Shown: piece by piece, positions 16,147 to 24,341 of the stretch
How positions within the stretch are numbered: the first letter of the stretch is position 1
How the letters are laid out: each line of letters starts with the position of its first letter
Assembly (NCBI GenBank): GCA_036390995.1
Contig: DASWAT010000028.1
Span: 1 to 54,100 of the forward strand
From: DASQQQ01 sp036390995
GTDB taxonomy: Bacteria; Actinomycetota; UBA4738; HRBIN12
Direction: 5' to 3'
DNA length: 54,100 nt
Position numbers and translations under genes: made by a program
Notes under the pieces: generated by a model
Seen by the model: the letters and a program-made list of their open reading frames with translations, nothing else
Databases searched by the model: none
Told to the model about the DNA's origin: nothing

Positions 16147-17580
16147 TCAGCGACGGGAGGATCGCTGGGTCATGTGCCACTTGCGGGGGTGGATCAGGGC
16201 GTCGGCTGCGGCCGGCCCCCAGCTGTCCGGTTCGTAGGTCTGCACAGGGGACGGGCGCACGAGGACCGGCGCGAGGATCTCCCACGAACGCTCCACGTCG
16301 TCCTGGCGCAGGAACAACGTGTGATCGCCCTCCATCGCCTCGAGCAGCAGCAGCTCGTAGGCGTCGGCGATCCGGCCCTCGAACTCCTCCTCGTAGTCGA
16401 AGTCCAACGTCACGCGTCCCAGATCCAGGCCGGGCCCCGGCCGCTTCGCGTTCACCGCGAGCGTGATGCCCTCGTCCGGCTGGATCCGGATCGTCAGGTG
16501 GTCGCGCTTCGGAAGATCCATGTCGGTCCCTCGGAACACGTTGAACGGGACCTTCCGGAACTTCAGCGTGACCTCGCTCTCCTTGCCGGCCAGCATCTTC
16601 CCCGTGCGAAGGTAGAAGGGAACCCCGGACCACCGCCAGTTGTCGATCTCGACCTCCATGGCGGCGAACGTCTCGACGGTGGACTCGTCGGAGACCCCGG
16701 GCTCCTGTCGGTACCCCCGATACTGCCCCCGCACCACCCGGTCCGGATCGCAGACCATGGTGGAGCGCAGCACCTTCACCGTCTCGTCACGGAGGCGGTT
16801 CGGCTCGAAGGAAACAGGCGGCTCCATCGACACGAAGGTCATCACCTGGAACAGATGCGTCGCGATCATGTCCCGGATCGCGCCGGTCTGCTCGTAGAAC
16901 GCGCCCCGAGCCTCGATCCCGATGTCCTCGGCCACCGTGATCTGCACGTGGTCGATGTACCGGCGGTTCCACACGGGCTCGAACAAACCGTTCGCGAACC
17001 GGAACGCCAGGACGTTCTGGACGGTCTCCTTGCCCAGGTAGTGATCGATCCGGAAGACCTGGGACTCGTCGAAGACCTCGTGGATCGTGGCGTTCAGCTC
17101 GCGCGCCGAGGCCAGGTCGTGTCCGAACGGCTTCTCGAAGACGATCTTCGCATCCGTGTGCATCCCGGCCTCGGCCACCCGGTGGACGATGTCCGGGTAG
17201 GCGACCGCCGGCGTGGCCGCGTAGAAGAGTCGCCGGCCGGCCGTTCCGCGGCGCTCGTCGATCCCCTTCAGGTGGTCCACCACGTGGTTCATGGCCCCGG
17301 GATCCGAGAACTCGCCCGGCACGTACGAGAGATGCTCCACGAAATCGCGCCACACTTCGCCGGCCGGAGCTTGCGCGCTGAACTCCTCGACGCCGTCGCG
17401 CGCGATCTCGCGGAACTCGTCGTCGGAGAGCTCGGTGCGCGAGTACCCGACGATGGCGAACCCTCGGGGAAGCAGTCCCTGGAGGAACAGGTGGTAGAAG
17501 GCCGGCAGCAGCTTGCGCTTCGTGAGGTCGCCGGACGCCCCGAAGATCACCACGGCCTGCGCGGGAAGCTCCTGCGCCAT
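16147..17580 (-). CDS. zwf: Glucose-6-phosphate 1-dehydrogenase
   Basis: 477 aa from ATG 17580, one base overlapping the Rieske ferredoxin stop. The NADP Rossmann motif is FGASGDLTKRKLLPA (residues ~13-27). The substrate/active-site motif is RIDHYLGKETVQNVLAFRF, with the catalytic His-Tyr-Leu-Gly-Lys group. EQTGAIRDMIATHLFQV and FYLRTGKMLAGKESEV are also typical. It oxidises glucose-6-phosphate to 6-phosphogluconolactone, making NADPH. Other pentose-phosphate genes are not in the window. Cotranscription with a small Rieske protein is notable. Confidence 0.97.
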   Translation of the reverse strand: MAQELPAQAVVIFGASGDLTKRKLLPAFYHLFLQGLLPRGFAIVGYSRTELSDDEFREIARDGVEEFSAQAPAGEVWRDFVEHLSYVPGEFSDPGAMNHVVDHLKGIDERRGTAGRRLFYAATPAVAYPDIVHRVAEAGMHTDAKIVFEKPFGHDLASARELNATIHEVFDESQVFRIDHYLGKETVQNVLAFRFANGLFEPVWNRRYIDHVQITVAEDIGIEARGAFYEQTGAIRDMIATHLFQVMTFVSMEPPVSFEPNRLRDETVKVLRSTMVCDPDRVVRGQYRGYRQEPGVSDESTVETFAAMEVEIDNWRWSGVPFYLRTGKMLAGKESEVTLKFRKVPFNVFRGTDMDLPKRDHLTIRIQPDEGITLAVNAKRPGPGLDLGRVTLDFDYEEEFEGRIADAYELLLLEAMEGDHTLFLRQDDVERSWEILAPVLVRPSPVQTYEPDSWGPAAADALIHPRKWHMTQRSSRR

Positions 17581-17909
17581 CAGCTCCCACCCCCGGACGG
17601 GGGCAGGACCTCGATCCAGCCCTCCTGCTCCCGAGTCCGGTACACGGGTACCGGGTCCTCGGCCGGCCCTTCGATCGGTTCGCCGGACCGCAGGTCGAAC
17701 GCGCTGCCGTGACACGCGCACACGACGGTGTCGGCCGCGTCGTCGAGCTCGCCGTCCGACAGCCAGCACCCCTCGTGCGTGCACTCGTCGCCGAACGCGA
17801 ACAGGTCGTTCTCGAGATGGGCCACCGCGATGCGTCCCCACGCGACCTCGAAGGCCCGGAGCTCCCCATCCGGGATCTCGGCGAGCGACGCGACCCGAAC
17901 GTAGTCCAC
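17580..17909 (-). CDS. Small Rieske [2Fe-2S] ferredoxin
   Basis: 109 aa, GTG start, soluble, no signal peptide or membrane helix. The Rieske boxes are C-T-H-E-G-C (residues ~43-48) and C-A-C-H-G-S (~64-69). The size and EVAWGRIAVAHLENDLFAF strands resemble NirD, BphF or HcaC-type ferredoxins, which feed oxygenases or form small subunits of nitrite reductases. Neither oxygenase nor nitrite reductase is nearby. The stop touches the zwf start, so the two are cotranscribed, suggesting a redox role near the NADPH source. Not to be confused with the membrane Rieske protein at 4947-5531. Confidence 0.93.
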   Translation of the reverse strand: MDYVRVASLAEIPDGELRAFEVAWGRIAVAHLENDLFAFGDECTHEGCWLSDGELDDAADTVVCACHGSAFDLRSGEPIEGPAEDPVPVYRTREQEGWIEVLPPSGGGS

Positions 17910-17951
17910 GGCGACCCCTTTCCGACGTCTCTTTGCGTAACACTACCCGGC

Positions 17952-18743
17952 ATGCCGGAATTGCCCGAGGTCGAGAACGAGCGGCGCACCTTCGCCCGGC
18001 GGGCCGCAGGACGAACGGTCGCCCGCGTGCTCGTGGCGGATCCCACCATCGTCCGGAACGTCTCCGCCGCCGCCCTGGTGGGAACCCTGTGCGGCCGGAC
18101 GTTCGAGCAGCCCGGCCGCCGGGGCAAGTGGCTCCTCTGCCCCGCGGGCGGGCCGACACTCGTCCTCCATTTCGGGATGACCGGTGAGCTGGTGTGGTCG
18201 GGGGACGAGCCCGATCGGCATCGGCACGACCGACTGATCCTCGTCCTCGACGACGGCGAGCTCCGGTACCGGAACATGCGGAAGCTCGGAGGGGCATGGC
18301 TGGCCTCTGATCAACCCGAGCTGGCCGCGATCCTCAACGGGCTCGGGCCCGACGCGCTGGAGGTGACGGAAGCAGGGTTCCTGTCGCTCCTGGAGCGCCG
18401 TCGAGGCGGCGTGAAGGCCGCGCTCATGGACCAGGGCCTGGTCGCGGGCATCGGCAATCTCCTCGCCGACGAGATCCTCTGGCAGGCGCGGCTCCACCCT
18501 CGGACCCGCATGGAGCGTCTCACCGAGAGACGGCGGCGCGAGCTGTTCGACGTGCTGCAGCGGGTGCTGCACATCGCCGTCGACGACTTCGACTACATCG
18601 AGCGACACCGCGAGTGGCTGAACCACGTCCGGGGCAGACCCGGAGCCATCTGCCCGCGCTGCGGCAGCGCGCTCCGGCAGACCGCGGCGGCCGGGCGGAC
18701 CACGTACTTCTGTCCACGCTGCCAGCGAGCACCGCGCCGGTGA
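17952..18743 (+). CDS. mutM: Formamidopyrimidine-DNA glycosylase (Fpg/Nei family)
   Basis: 263 aa, starting ATG-CCG-GAA: MPELPEVE, with Pro2 as the catalytic amine. The conserved Lys in RRGKWLL (~60), the HFGMTG motif, the helix-two-turn-helix around 'GLVAGIGNLLADEILW', and a C-terminal zinc finger (CPRCGS ... CPRCQ) are visible. It excises oxidised purines such as 8-oxoguanine. Together with MutY at 10135 the window holds two of three GO-system activities. It is divergent from the zwf pair; the 42-base gap is short. The Fpg/Nei subtype is not certain from sequence alone. Confidence 0.93.
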   Translation: MPELPEVENERRTFARRAAGRTVARVLVADPTIVRNVSAAALVGTLCGRTFEQPGRRGKWLLCPAGGPTLVLHFGMTGELVWSGDEPDRHRHDRLILVLDDGELRYRNMRKLGGAWLASDQPELAAILNGLGPDALEVTEAGFLSLLERRRGGVKAALMDQGLVAGIGNLLADEILWQARLHPRTRMERLTERRRRELFDVLQRVLHIAVDDFDYIERHREWLNHVRGRPGAICPRCGSALRQTAAAGRTTYFCPRCQRAPRR

Positions 18744-18752
18744 GCGTTCGTG

Positions 18753-18779
18753 CCCCTCGACCGGTTCAACCGACCGGGG
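18753..18779. terminator. Possible hairpin between convergent genes
   Basis: CCCC (18753-18756) and GGGG (18776-18779) flank an inner CGGTT-C-AACCG repeat, between the convergent mutM and CDP-alcohol phosphatidyltransferase stops. No T-run follows in either direction. Weak evidence for a bidirectional terminator. Confidence 0.3.
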
Positions 18780-19449
18780 TCGACCTGCCGGCCAGGCGCC
18801 GAGCGGCCGACCATCCTCGTTGGAGGACCGTAACCCCGCCCAGCGCCACGAGGACCGCGAGGGCGGGCAGCAGCGCGCCCGGCACGATGAGCCCGATCAT
18901 CATCGCGAGGTACCGCTCTAGCCGCTGGAAGAACCCCTCGGTGAGCGACACGCCGGCGGACTCGGCCTCGGCGCGGATGTGGCTCACCAGCAGGGCGATC
19001 ACGAGCGTCGCGAGCGCCAGCCCTGCTTCGAGCCCGCGGCCCTGTCCGGCCAGCGACCAGTACAGGCACCCGAACAGGACCATGTCCGAGATCCGGTCGA
19101 ACACCGAGTCCAGGAACGCACCGGACCGCCGTTCCTCCCCACGGAGGCGGGCCACGCCGCCGTCGAAGATGTCGAACAACCCGGCGGGGACGAGCAGCGC
19201 CCCCGGAAGGAACCGTCGGTCGGTGAGCAGGAGCCAGCCGACGACCACGTTCGTCGCGAGCGATGCGACCGTGAGCTGCCACGGGCGCACCCCGGACCGG
19301 TACAGCCCCGCGAGGGCCAGGCGGTACGGCCAGCTGAAGATGAACCGCATCGCCGGGCCCACGATGCCCCGGGTCTTCCGCGGGGCCGGCATGTCGCGCA
19401 CCTTGGCCGCAGGGCGTTCCGGCCGGTCCTTGGGACCCTGCTCGGTCAT
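18766..19449 (-). CDS. CDP-alcohol phosphatidyltransferase family membrane protein
   Basis: 227 aa. The family motif D-x2-D-G-x2-A-R-x8-G-x3-D-x3-D reads DIFDGGVARLRGEERRSGAFLDSVFDRISD (~residues 94-123) with all catalytic aspartates present. Flanking hydrophobic helices give about five to six membrane segments. The family joins a CDP-alcohol (usually CDP-diacylglycerol) to a second alcohol in phospholipid synthesis. In Actinomycetota, phosphatidylinositol-phosphate synthase and PGP synthase are the usual members; the acceptor cannot be decided here. The ~30-residue basic N-terminus is cytoplasmic. Upstream gene greA is 46 bases away on the same strand. Confidence 0.88.
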   Translation of the reverse strand: MTEQGPKDRPERPAAKVRDMPAPRKTRGIVGPAMRFIFSWPYRLALAGLYRSGVRPWQLTVASLATNVVVGWLLLTDRRFLPGALLVPAGLFDIFDGGVARLRGEERRSGAFLDSVFDRISDMVLFGCLYWSLAGQGRGLEAGLALATLVIALLVSHIRAEAESAGVSLTEGFFQRLERYLAMMIGLIVPGALLPALAVLVALGGVTVLQRGWSAARRLAGRSTPVG

Positions 19450-19494
19450 CTCGTGCGGCAGGGTATCGCCCGCGGGCGCCGCAGCGCTATCGGA

Positions 19495-20028
19495 TCACGC
19501 GGATGGTGGCCGGAACCCGACGACCCGGTAGCGGAACGTCCCACCCGGCGCCTCGTAGCTGACCTCGTCGTCTGCACGGGCACCCACCACCGCGGAGCCG
19601 AGGGGGGACGTGGTGGTGATGGTTCGCACGCCCGGGTGGCGCTCCTCGGCGGACTCGGCGAGCAGGTAGGTCTCGTCCTCGGGATCGTCCTCGAGCGGCC
19701 GGAGCACGACGAGCATCCCGGCCGTCACGACGTCGGACGCGACGGGTGCCTCGGTGATGTTCGGGTCGCGGAGCATGCGCTCGAGCGTTCGGATCCGGGC
19801 CTCCATGAGCGCCTGTTCGTTCTTCGCGGCGTCGTACTCGGCGTTCTCGCGGATGTCTCCGTGCTCGCGTGCCGCCTTCAACCGCTCGGCGATGCGCCGC
19901 CGGCCCTCGGACCGGAGCTCATCCAGCTCGGACTTCAGCCGGTTGTAGGCGTCGAGCGTGAGCGTGGCCGTGGGCTCTTGGCCGGGCTTCCGCGGCGGCC
20001 GATTCGCCAGTTCCTCGGGAAGGTCCAT
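19495..20028 (-). CDS. greA: Transcript cleavage factor GreA family
   Basis: 177 aa from ATG 20028; longer upstream readings overlap the divergent protease gene and are not GreA-like. The N-terminal coiled coil carries the acidic tip GDIRENAEYDAAKNEQ (~residues 58-73), with the Asp and Glu that coordinate Mg in the RNA polymerase secondary channel. The C-terminal FKBP-like domain ends with 'SPLGSAVVGARADDEVSYEAPGG'. It rescues backtracked RNA polymerase by stimulating transcript cleavage. An acidic insertion (EDDPEDETYLLAESAEE) between the domains is slightly longer than usual. Confidence 0.93.
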   Translation of the reverse strand: MDLPEELANRPPRKPGQEPTATLTLDAYNRLKSELDELRSEGRRRIAERLKAAREHGDIRENAEYDAAKNEQALMEARIRTLERMLRDPNITEAPVASDVVTAGMLVVLRPLEDDPEDETYLLAESAEERHPGVRTITTTSPLGSAVVGARADDEVSYEAPGGTFRYRVVGFRPPSA

Positions 20029-20134
20029 CGGTCCTGCGAGTTTACCGACTATCGGCCCTCGGGCTGGGGGGTGCACCGACCGACGAGGCCAAGGAATGGG
20101 GGGCTTCTCCCGCTTCCCGAAAGGGGGTCCTGTC

Positions 20135-21673
20135 ATGCACGGTCGCGCTCTGCGAGCCCTGCTGCTCCTTACCACCGTCTCCACGCTGGCGCTCCCGGGG
20201 GTCGCTCGGGCGCAAACCACCGCGACGCAGACGGGAACGCCCGAGGAAAGAGCCGCCGCCGTGGTCCGGCCGTCGGTCGTCTACATCGAGCAGTACTGGA
20301 AGGCCTGGGTCCGCGTGCCCCGATCCTCGCAGCTGTACTTCGAGGGGTACGTGAACGGCGGCGATCCGTTCACGTGGGGTACGAGGTGCAGCGGATTCGT
20401 GGTGAACCCCACGGGGTACATCGTGACCGCGGGCCACTGCGTCGACACCAGCAAGGAAGGCGCCAGGGAGACCGCGCTCCAGTTCGCGGTCGACTGGCTG
20501 ATCCAGAACGGCTGGGCGTACCGTCGCGACTTCGGCTACTGGTTGAACGAGGCGCATCTCGCGTGGGGTGTCGAGGGCACCGAGAAGGGAACCCCGCCCG
20601 ATCTCGAGGTCTGGGTGCAGCGAGGCGTCGCCGCGGGCGGGCTGAAGACCGGGGAGGCGTTCCCGGCGCGTGTCGTCGACTACCAGCCCTGGAGCCAGGG
20701 GGACGTGGCCATCCTGAAGATCGAGGAAGCGGACCTGCCGAGCGTCCTCGTCGCACCGAGCGCCGAGATCGACATCGGCACCCCGGTGCTCTCGATCGGC
20801 TACCCGGGATCGACGGACATGGTCACGGACCAGACCTACGAGCCGACGTTCAAGGACGGACAGATCAACGCCCAGAAGACCCGTGAGGGCGGCCTGCTGC
20901 CCGTGTACGAGATGAGCGCCGCGCTCTCCGGCGGGATGAGCGGCGGACCGACCGTGAGCCTCGACGGGGCGGTGGTGGGCGTGAACAGCTTCAACATCCG
21001 GGGCGAGACGGAGGCCTTCAACTTCATCACGCCGTCCTCGCTCGTCGCCGAGATGCTCTCCCGCAACGGCGTTTCGAACGAGCTCGGCCCGATCGACGAG
21101 GCGTACCGGGCAGGGCTCGACGCGTTCTTCTCCGGCCAGTACGAGGCGGCCATCGGGAAGTTCGACGAAGTCCTCTCGCTCTCGCCCACGCACCAGCAGG
21201 CGCAGGAGTTCAAGGTCGAGGCCACGAAGCTCCAGGCCGAGGCGCCGAAGCCCAAACCCGCCCCCGCGGCGAGCGGCGGCTTTCCCACATGGGTGATCGC
21301 GGTGATCACCGGAGGCGCCCTCGTCGTGGTGCTGGGGCTGTTCCTCGCGCTTCGACGCCGTCGGCAGGCAGCCGCCCCCGCAGTGGCAACGGCGACGCCG
21401 CTGGCGGCGAACGGGATCGGCCAGACCCAGCAGATGCCAGCGCCCGTCGGGTTCCAGCCGGCACCGAGCCCGGCCGCGGCGACCGTCGCGCCGCCGCAGG
21501 CCGCGGGACCCGGTGGCATGGCTCCGGCTCCCAGCCCGACGGTCGCACCGGTGCCGCCGGCCGTACCGGACGCCACCCAGGATGAGCACCCGCGCTTCTG
21601 CTCGAGCTGCGGACGTGCCCTGGGGACCGAAACGCGCTTCTGCCCGAGCTGCGGACACCCGGTGGGCGGCTGA
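20135..21673 (+). CDS. Secreted/anchored trypsin-like serine protease with C-terminal helix and zinc ribbon
   Basis: 512 aa from ATG 20135, preceded by AAGGGGG; an upstream ATG at 20097 would spoil the signal peptide. Signal peptide: RALRALLLLTTVSTLALPGVARA. The protease domain spans ~35-310 with the triad His in VTAGHCVD, Asp in QGDVAILKI and Ser in ALSGGMSGGPT. Residues ~325-375 look like one or two TPR units (YRAGLDAFFSGQYEAAIGKFDEVLSLSP). A transmembrane helix (~390-410), a Pro/Ala-rich linker and a zinc ribbon (FCSSCGR...FCPSCGHPVGG) end the protein. The topology puts the protease outside and the zinc ribbon in the cytoplasm. It resembles DegP-like proteases without PDZ. Substrate unknown. 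Confidence 0.85.
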   Translation: MHGRALRALLLLTTVSTLALPGVARAQTTATQTGTPEERAAAVVRPSVVYIEQYWKAWVRVPRSSQLYFEGYVNGGDPFTWGTRCSGFVVNPTGYIVTAGHCVDTSKEGARETALQFAVDWLIQNGWAYRRDFGYWLNEAHLAWGVEGTEKGTPPDLEVWVQRGVAAGGLKTGEAFPARVVDYQPWSQGDVAILKIEEADLPSVLVAPSAEIDIGTPVLSIGYPGSTDMVTDQTYEPTFKDGQINAQKTREGGLLPVYEMSAALSGGMSGGPTVSLDGAVVGVNSFNIRGETEAFNFITPSSLVAEMLSRNGVSNELGPIDEAYRAGLDAFFSGQYEAAIGKFDEVLSLSPTHQQAQEFKVEATKLQAEAPKPKPAPAASGGFPTWVIAVITGGALVVVLGLFLALRRRRQAAAPAVATATPLAANGIGQTQQMPAPVGFQPAPSPAAATVAPPQAAGPGGMAPAPSPTVAPVPPAVPDATQDEHPRFCSSCGRALGTETRFCPSCGHPVGG

Positions 21674-21705
21674 GCCACCGATAGGAGCGGATGGAGAGGG
21701 TAGTC

Positions 21706-21742
21706 GAGGTCGGCCCGGGCCGTTCAGGCCAGGGCCGACCTC
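21706..21742. terminator. Bidirectional hairpin between convergent genes
   Basis: A perfect 10-base-pair stem, GAGGTCGGCC (21706-21715) with GGCCGACCTC (21733-21742), and a 17-base loop. It lies between the protease stop (21673) and the end of the convergent gene (21724) and runs 19 bases into the latter. No U-tract is present, which is common in high-GC actinomycetes. Confidence 0.6.
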
Positions 21743-22734
21743 ACCACGCTGCAGGCCCGGAGGGTGACCCACTTGCTGGCGGTCCCCTTCCGTTCGATGT
21801 CTCCCCACGTCTTCCCGTTGTACGCGTACTCGTTCCGCCACCGACCCCGTCCGTCCTGCTTCGAGAGCACGAGGTCGAGCGCCTTGGATAGCCTCGGATC
21901 GTTCGCTCTTCCGAGCTCGACGAGCACCTCGAGGTTCTGGAGGACATCGGCCACGTAGCCCGAGGGGAACCCGAGCTTGAACCAACTCCCGCTCACCGTC
22001 GATGCCGCCGGGTAGTCCGCCACGGCCGGGTCCCGCGAGAGCAGGAAGCGCACACCACGTTCGATAGCCGCCGCGACCGACGACGACCGGTGGGATCCCG
22101 GCACGCGAGCCAGCGCGCGAAGCGCCTTGATCGCCCCCCACGCGCACGGCTCGTGACCGTTCGCCACGCAGCGGAACCCCTGCCCGCTGGTTCCCGAGCG
22201 ATAGTAGGCGTCGAACCGTTCGCCGGTGATCGATCCGGCCTGCCACTCGATGGCCCGGGCGACGCGCTCGTCGTCGAGCCATCCGAACCCGAGCATCGCG
22301 CGCAGCAGGTTGCCGTGCAGGCAGTGCACCACCGCCGACGGCGGCGGCGGCCGTTCGCTCACCGACCCCGACGCGCCGAAGCCTCCGCTCTCGGTCTGCG
22401 TGTGCGACAGGACGTACTCGCACGCCTTTCGGACCCGCCGGTCGCGACCGTCGGCCCCGAGCTGGTCGAGGAAGATCAGCGACCACACCGTGCCCGTGTA
22501 CTTGCGCCCGTACCCCGCCCCGGGCTTGTCCCAGAACCCCTCCGGATCCTGGTGCTCGAGGATCGAGGCGATGGGGTGGACCTTCATGGCGGCCGCCCGG
22601 GCCCGTCGGACCCTCGGCGCGTCGGCCGGTTCGTCGAGGAGGAGCCGCAACGCGAGGTGCCGAACCGCGGGATCGTCCTCCTCGAGGAGCCACGGCACGG
22701 GATCGCCTCGGAGCGCTCGCTTCCAGTCCTCCAT
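21724..22734 (-). CDS. Prenyltransferase/squalene-oxidase-repeat-like protein (alpha-toroid fold)
   Basis: 336 aa, soluble, no signal peptide. The sequence contains repeats like GFWDKPG...YTGTVWSLIFLDQLG, GGFGASG, GRWRNEYAYNGKTW, spaced as in the alpha/alpha toroid of terpene cyclases and prenyltransferases. The terpene cyclase DxDD signature is not present, so a cyclase reaction is unlikely. Proteins of this type in Actinomycetota are usually annotated only as squalene-cyclase-like. The gene ends 15 bases after the aldehyde dehydrogenase stop on the same strand, so the two may be cotranscribed, but no functional link is visible. Confidence 0.75.
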   Translation of the reverse strand: MEDWKRALRGDPVPWLLEEDDPAVRHLALRLLLDEPADAPRVRRARAAAMKVHPIASILEHQDPEGFWDKPGAGYGRKYTGTVWSLIFLDQLGADGRDRRVRKACEYVLSHTQTESGGFGASGSVSERPPPPSAVVHCLHGNLLRAMLGFGWLDDERVARAIEWQAGSITGERFDAYYRSGTSGQGFRCVANGHEPCAWGAIKALRALARVPGSHRSSSVAAAIERGVRFLLSRDPAVADYPAASTVSGSWFKLGFPSGYVADVLQNLEVLVELGRANDPRLSKALDLVLSKQDGRGRWRNEYAYNGKTWGDIERKGTASKWVTLRACSVVRSALA

Positions 22735-22749
22735 GGTGCCGCCCGGCCT

Positions 22750-24189
22750 CTACTCCTCCGAGAAGTACACGTTCTTGACCTCCGTGTACAGGTTCACCGC
22801 GTGCATCCCCATCTCGCGGCCCATCCCGCTCTGCTTGTAGCCGCCGAACGGCGCCTCCGTGTGCACGCTGTGCGCCGAGTTCACCGAGAGGACGCCGGTC
22901 CGGATGCCCTTGGCCACCCGGATGGCACGGCCCAGGTCCCTGGTCCAGATGGAGCCCGACAGACCGTAGATCGTGTCGTTCGCCAGGCGCACCGCCTCCT
23001 CCTCCGTGTCGAAGGGCATCACGCAGGCCACGGGGCCGAAGATCTCCTCCCGCGCCACGCGCCACCGGTTGTCCACGTCGGCCAGGACCGCGGGTCGCAG
23101 GTAGAACCCCCCTGCGGGCTGGTCCGGCACGTCGCCGCCCGTGACCAGCCGCGCGCCCTCCTCGACCCCCAGCCGCACGTAGTCGAGCGACGTCTGACGT
23201 TGGCTCGCCGAGATCAACGGCCCGAGGTCGGTCGACTGGTCGAGCGGTTGTCCCACGCGAAGCTCGTCCGTCCGCTTGGCCATCCGCTCGACGAACTCGC
23301 CGTAGACGGGCCGCTCGACGAACATCCGCGAGCGGGAGGTGCAATCCTGGCCGGTGTTGTCGAAGATCGACCACATCGACTTCTCGACGCAGACGTCGAG
23401 GTCGGCGTCGGCGAACACGACGTTGGCGGACTTGCCCCCCAGCTCCAGCGATACCCTCGTGATGTTGTCTGCGCACAAGCGCATGATCTGCGCTCCGACC
23501 GCGGTGGAGCCGGTGAACCCCACCTTCGACACTCGAGGATCGGCCACGAGCGCGTTCCCGGTGGTCGAACCCGGACCGGGCAGCACCGAGATCGTCTCGG
23601 GCGGCAGGCCGGCCTCGACCAGGAGATCGGCCAGCATGAGGACCGACAGCGGCGTGTAGGTCGCGGGCTTCACGACGATCGCGTTCCCGCAGGCGAGCGA
23701 GGGTCCGATCTTCCAGGACGCGATCACCAGCGGGAAGTTCCACGGCGTGATCAGCGCGCAGACGCCCACCGGCTCGCGGAGGGTGACGTCGATCCCGGGG
23801 TCCTGGATCGGGATCGTCTCTCCGTGGATCTTGTTCGCGGCGCCGCCCCAGTACTCGAGGACGCCGGCCACGATGTCCATCTCCGCACGGGCGGAGCGGA
23901 TCGGCTTGCCGGCGTTCCGAGACTCGACGAGCGCGAAGTCCTCCCCCCGCTCCCGGAAGAGGGCGGCCGCTCGCAGCAGGATCCTGCCCCGCTGGGTGCC
24001 GGTCATCCTGCTCCACGGCCCTTCCTCGAACGCGCGGCGAGCGATGTCCACGGCCCGTGTCGCGTCCTCCTCGCCGGCCTCGGCAACCTCCGCCATCGGC
24101 GCTCCGGTCCCCGGCTCGATCACCTCGAAGGTCTTGCCGCCGGCGGCCGGGACGCGCTGCCCACCCAGGATCAATCGTTCGATCGCCAT
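22750..24189 (-). CDS. NAD(P)-dependent aldehyde dehydrogenase
   Basis: 479 aa. Motifs: ITPWNFPLVIASWKIGPSLA (cofactor and oxyanion Asn), GFTGSTAVG (NAD), general base Glu in SLELGGKSA, catalytic Cys in NTGQDCTSRSR (~residue 281), EEIFGPV and PFGGYKQSGMGREMG. The residue two after the Cys is Ser instead of the usual Ala/Gly/Asn. Overall it resembles betaine-aldehyde/aminobutyraldehyde dehydrogenases. These oxidise amino aldehydes, which fits the amine-catabolism genes 8-16 kb downstream, though the distance makes this only suggestive. It is divergent from the aminotransferase at 24342. Confidence 0.93.
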   Translation of the reverse strand: MAIERLILGGQRVPAAGGKTFEVIEPGTGAPMAEVAEAGEEDATRAVDIARRAFEEGPWSRMTGTQRGRILLRAAALFRERGEDFALVESRNAGKPIRSARAEMDIVAGVLEYWGGAANKIHGETIPIQDPGIDVTLREPVGVCALITPWNFPLVIASWKIGPSLACGNAIVVKPATYTPLSVLMLADLLVEAGLPPETISVLPGPGSTTGNALVADPRVSKVGFTGSTAVGAQIMRLCADNITRVSLELGGKSANVVFADADLDVCVEKSMWSIFDNTGQDCTSRSRMFVERPVYGEFVERMAKRTDELRVGQPLDQSTDLGPLISASQRQTSLDYVRLGVEEGARLVTGGDVPDQPAGGFYLRPAVLADVDNRWRVAREEIFGPVACVMPFDTEEEAVRLANDTIYGLSGSIWTRDLGRAIRVAKGIRTGVLSVNSAHSVHTEAPFGGYKQSGMGREMGMHAVNLYTEVKNVYFSEE

Positions 24190-24341
24190 CGCTCCCCCAT
24201 CTCACCCCTCGCTCGGATCGCACGATGATATGCGGAGGGTCGTTCGGACCGGAGTGCGGAGCCCCTCCGCCCGGGTCTTGCTGCGGGGGAACCCCGTAGC
24301 TTGACCTGTAGAGGGAATCATCCCTAGCGTTGGAGGCCATC

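Noticed and set aside
18979..20886. Long plus-strand frame of 635 codons.
   Set aside because: Antisense to the phosphatidyltransferase and GreA genes and out of frame with the protease; no motifs.
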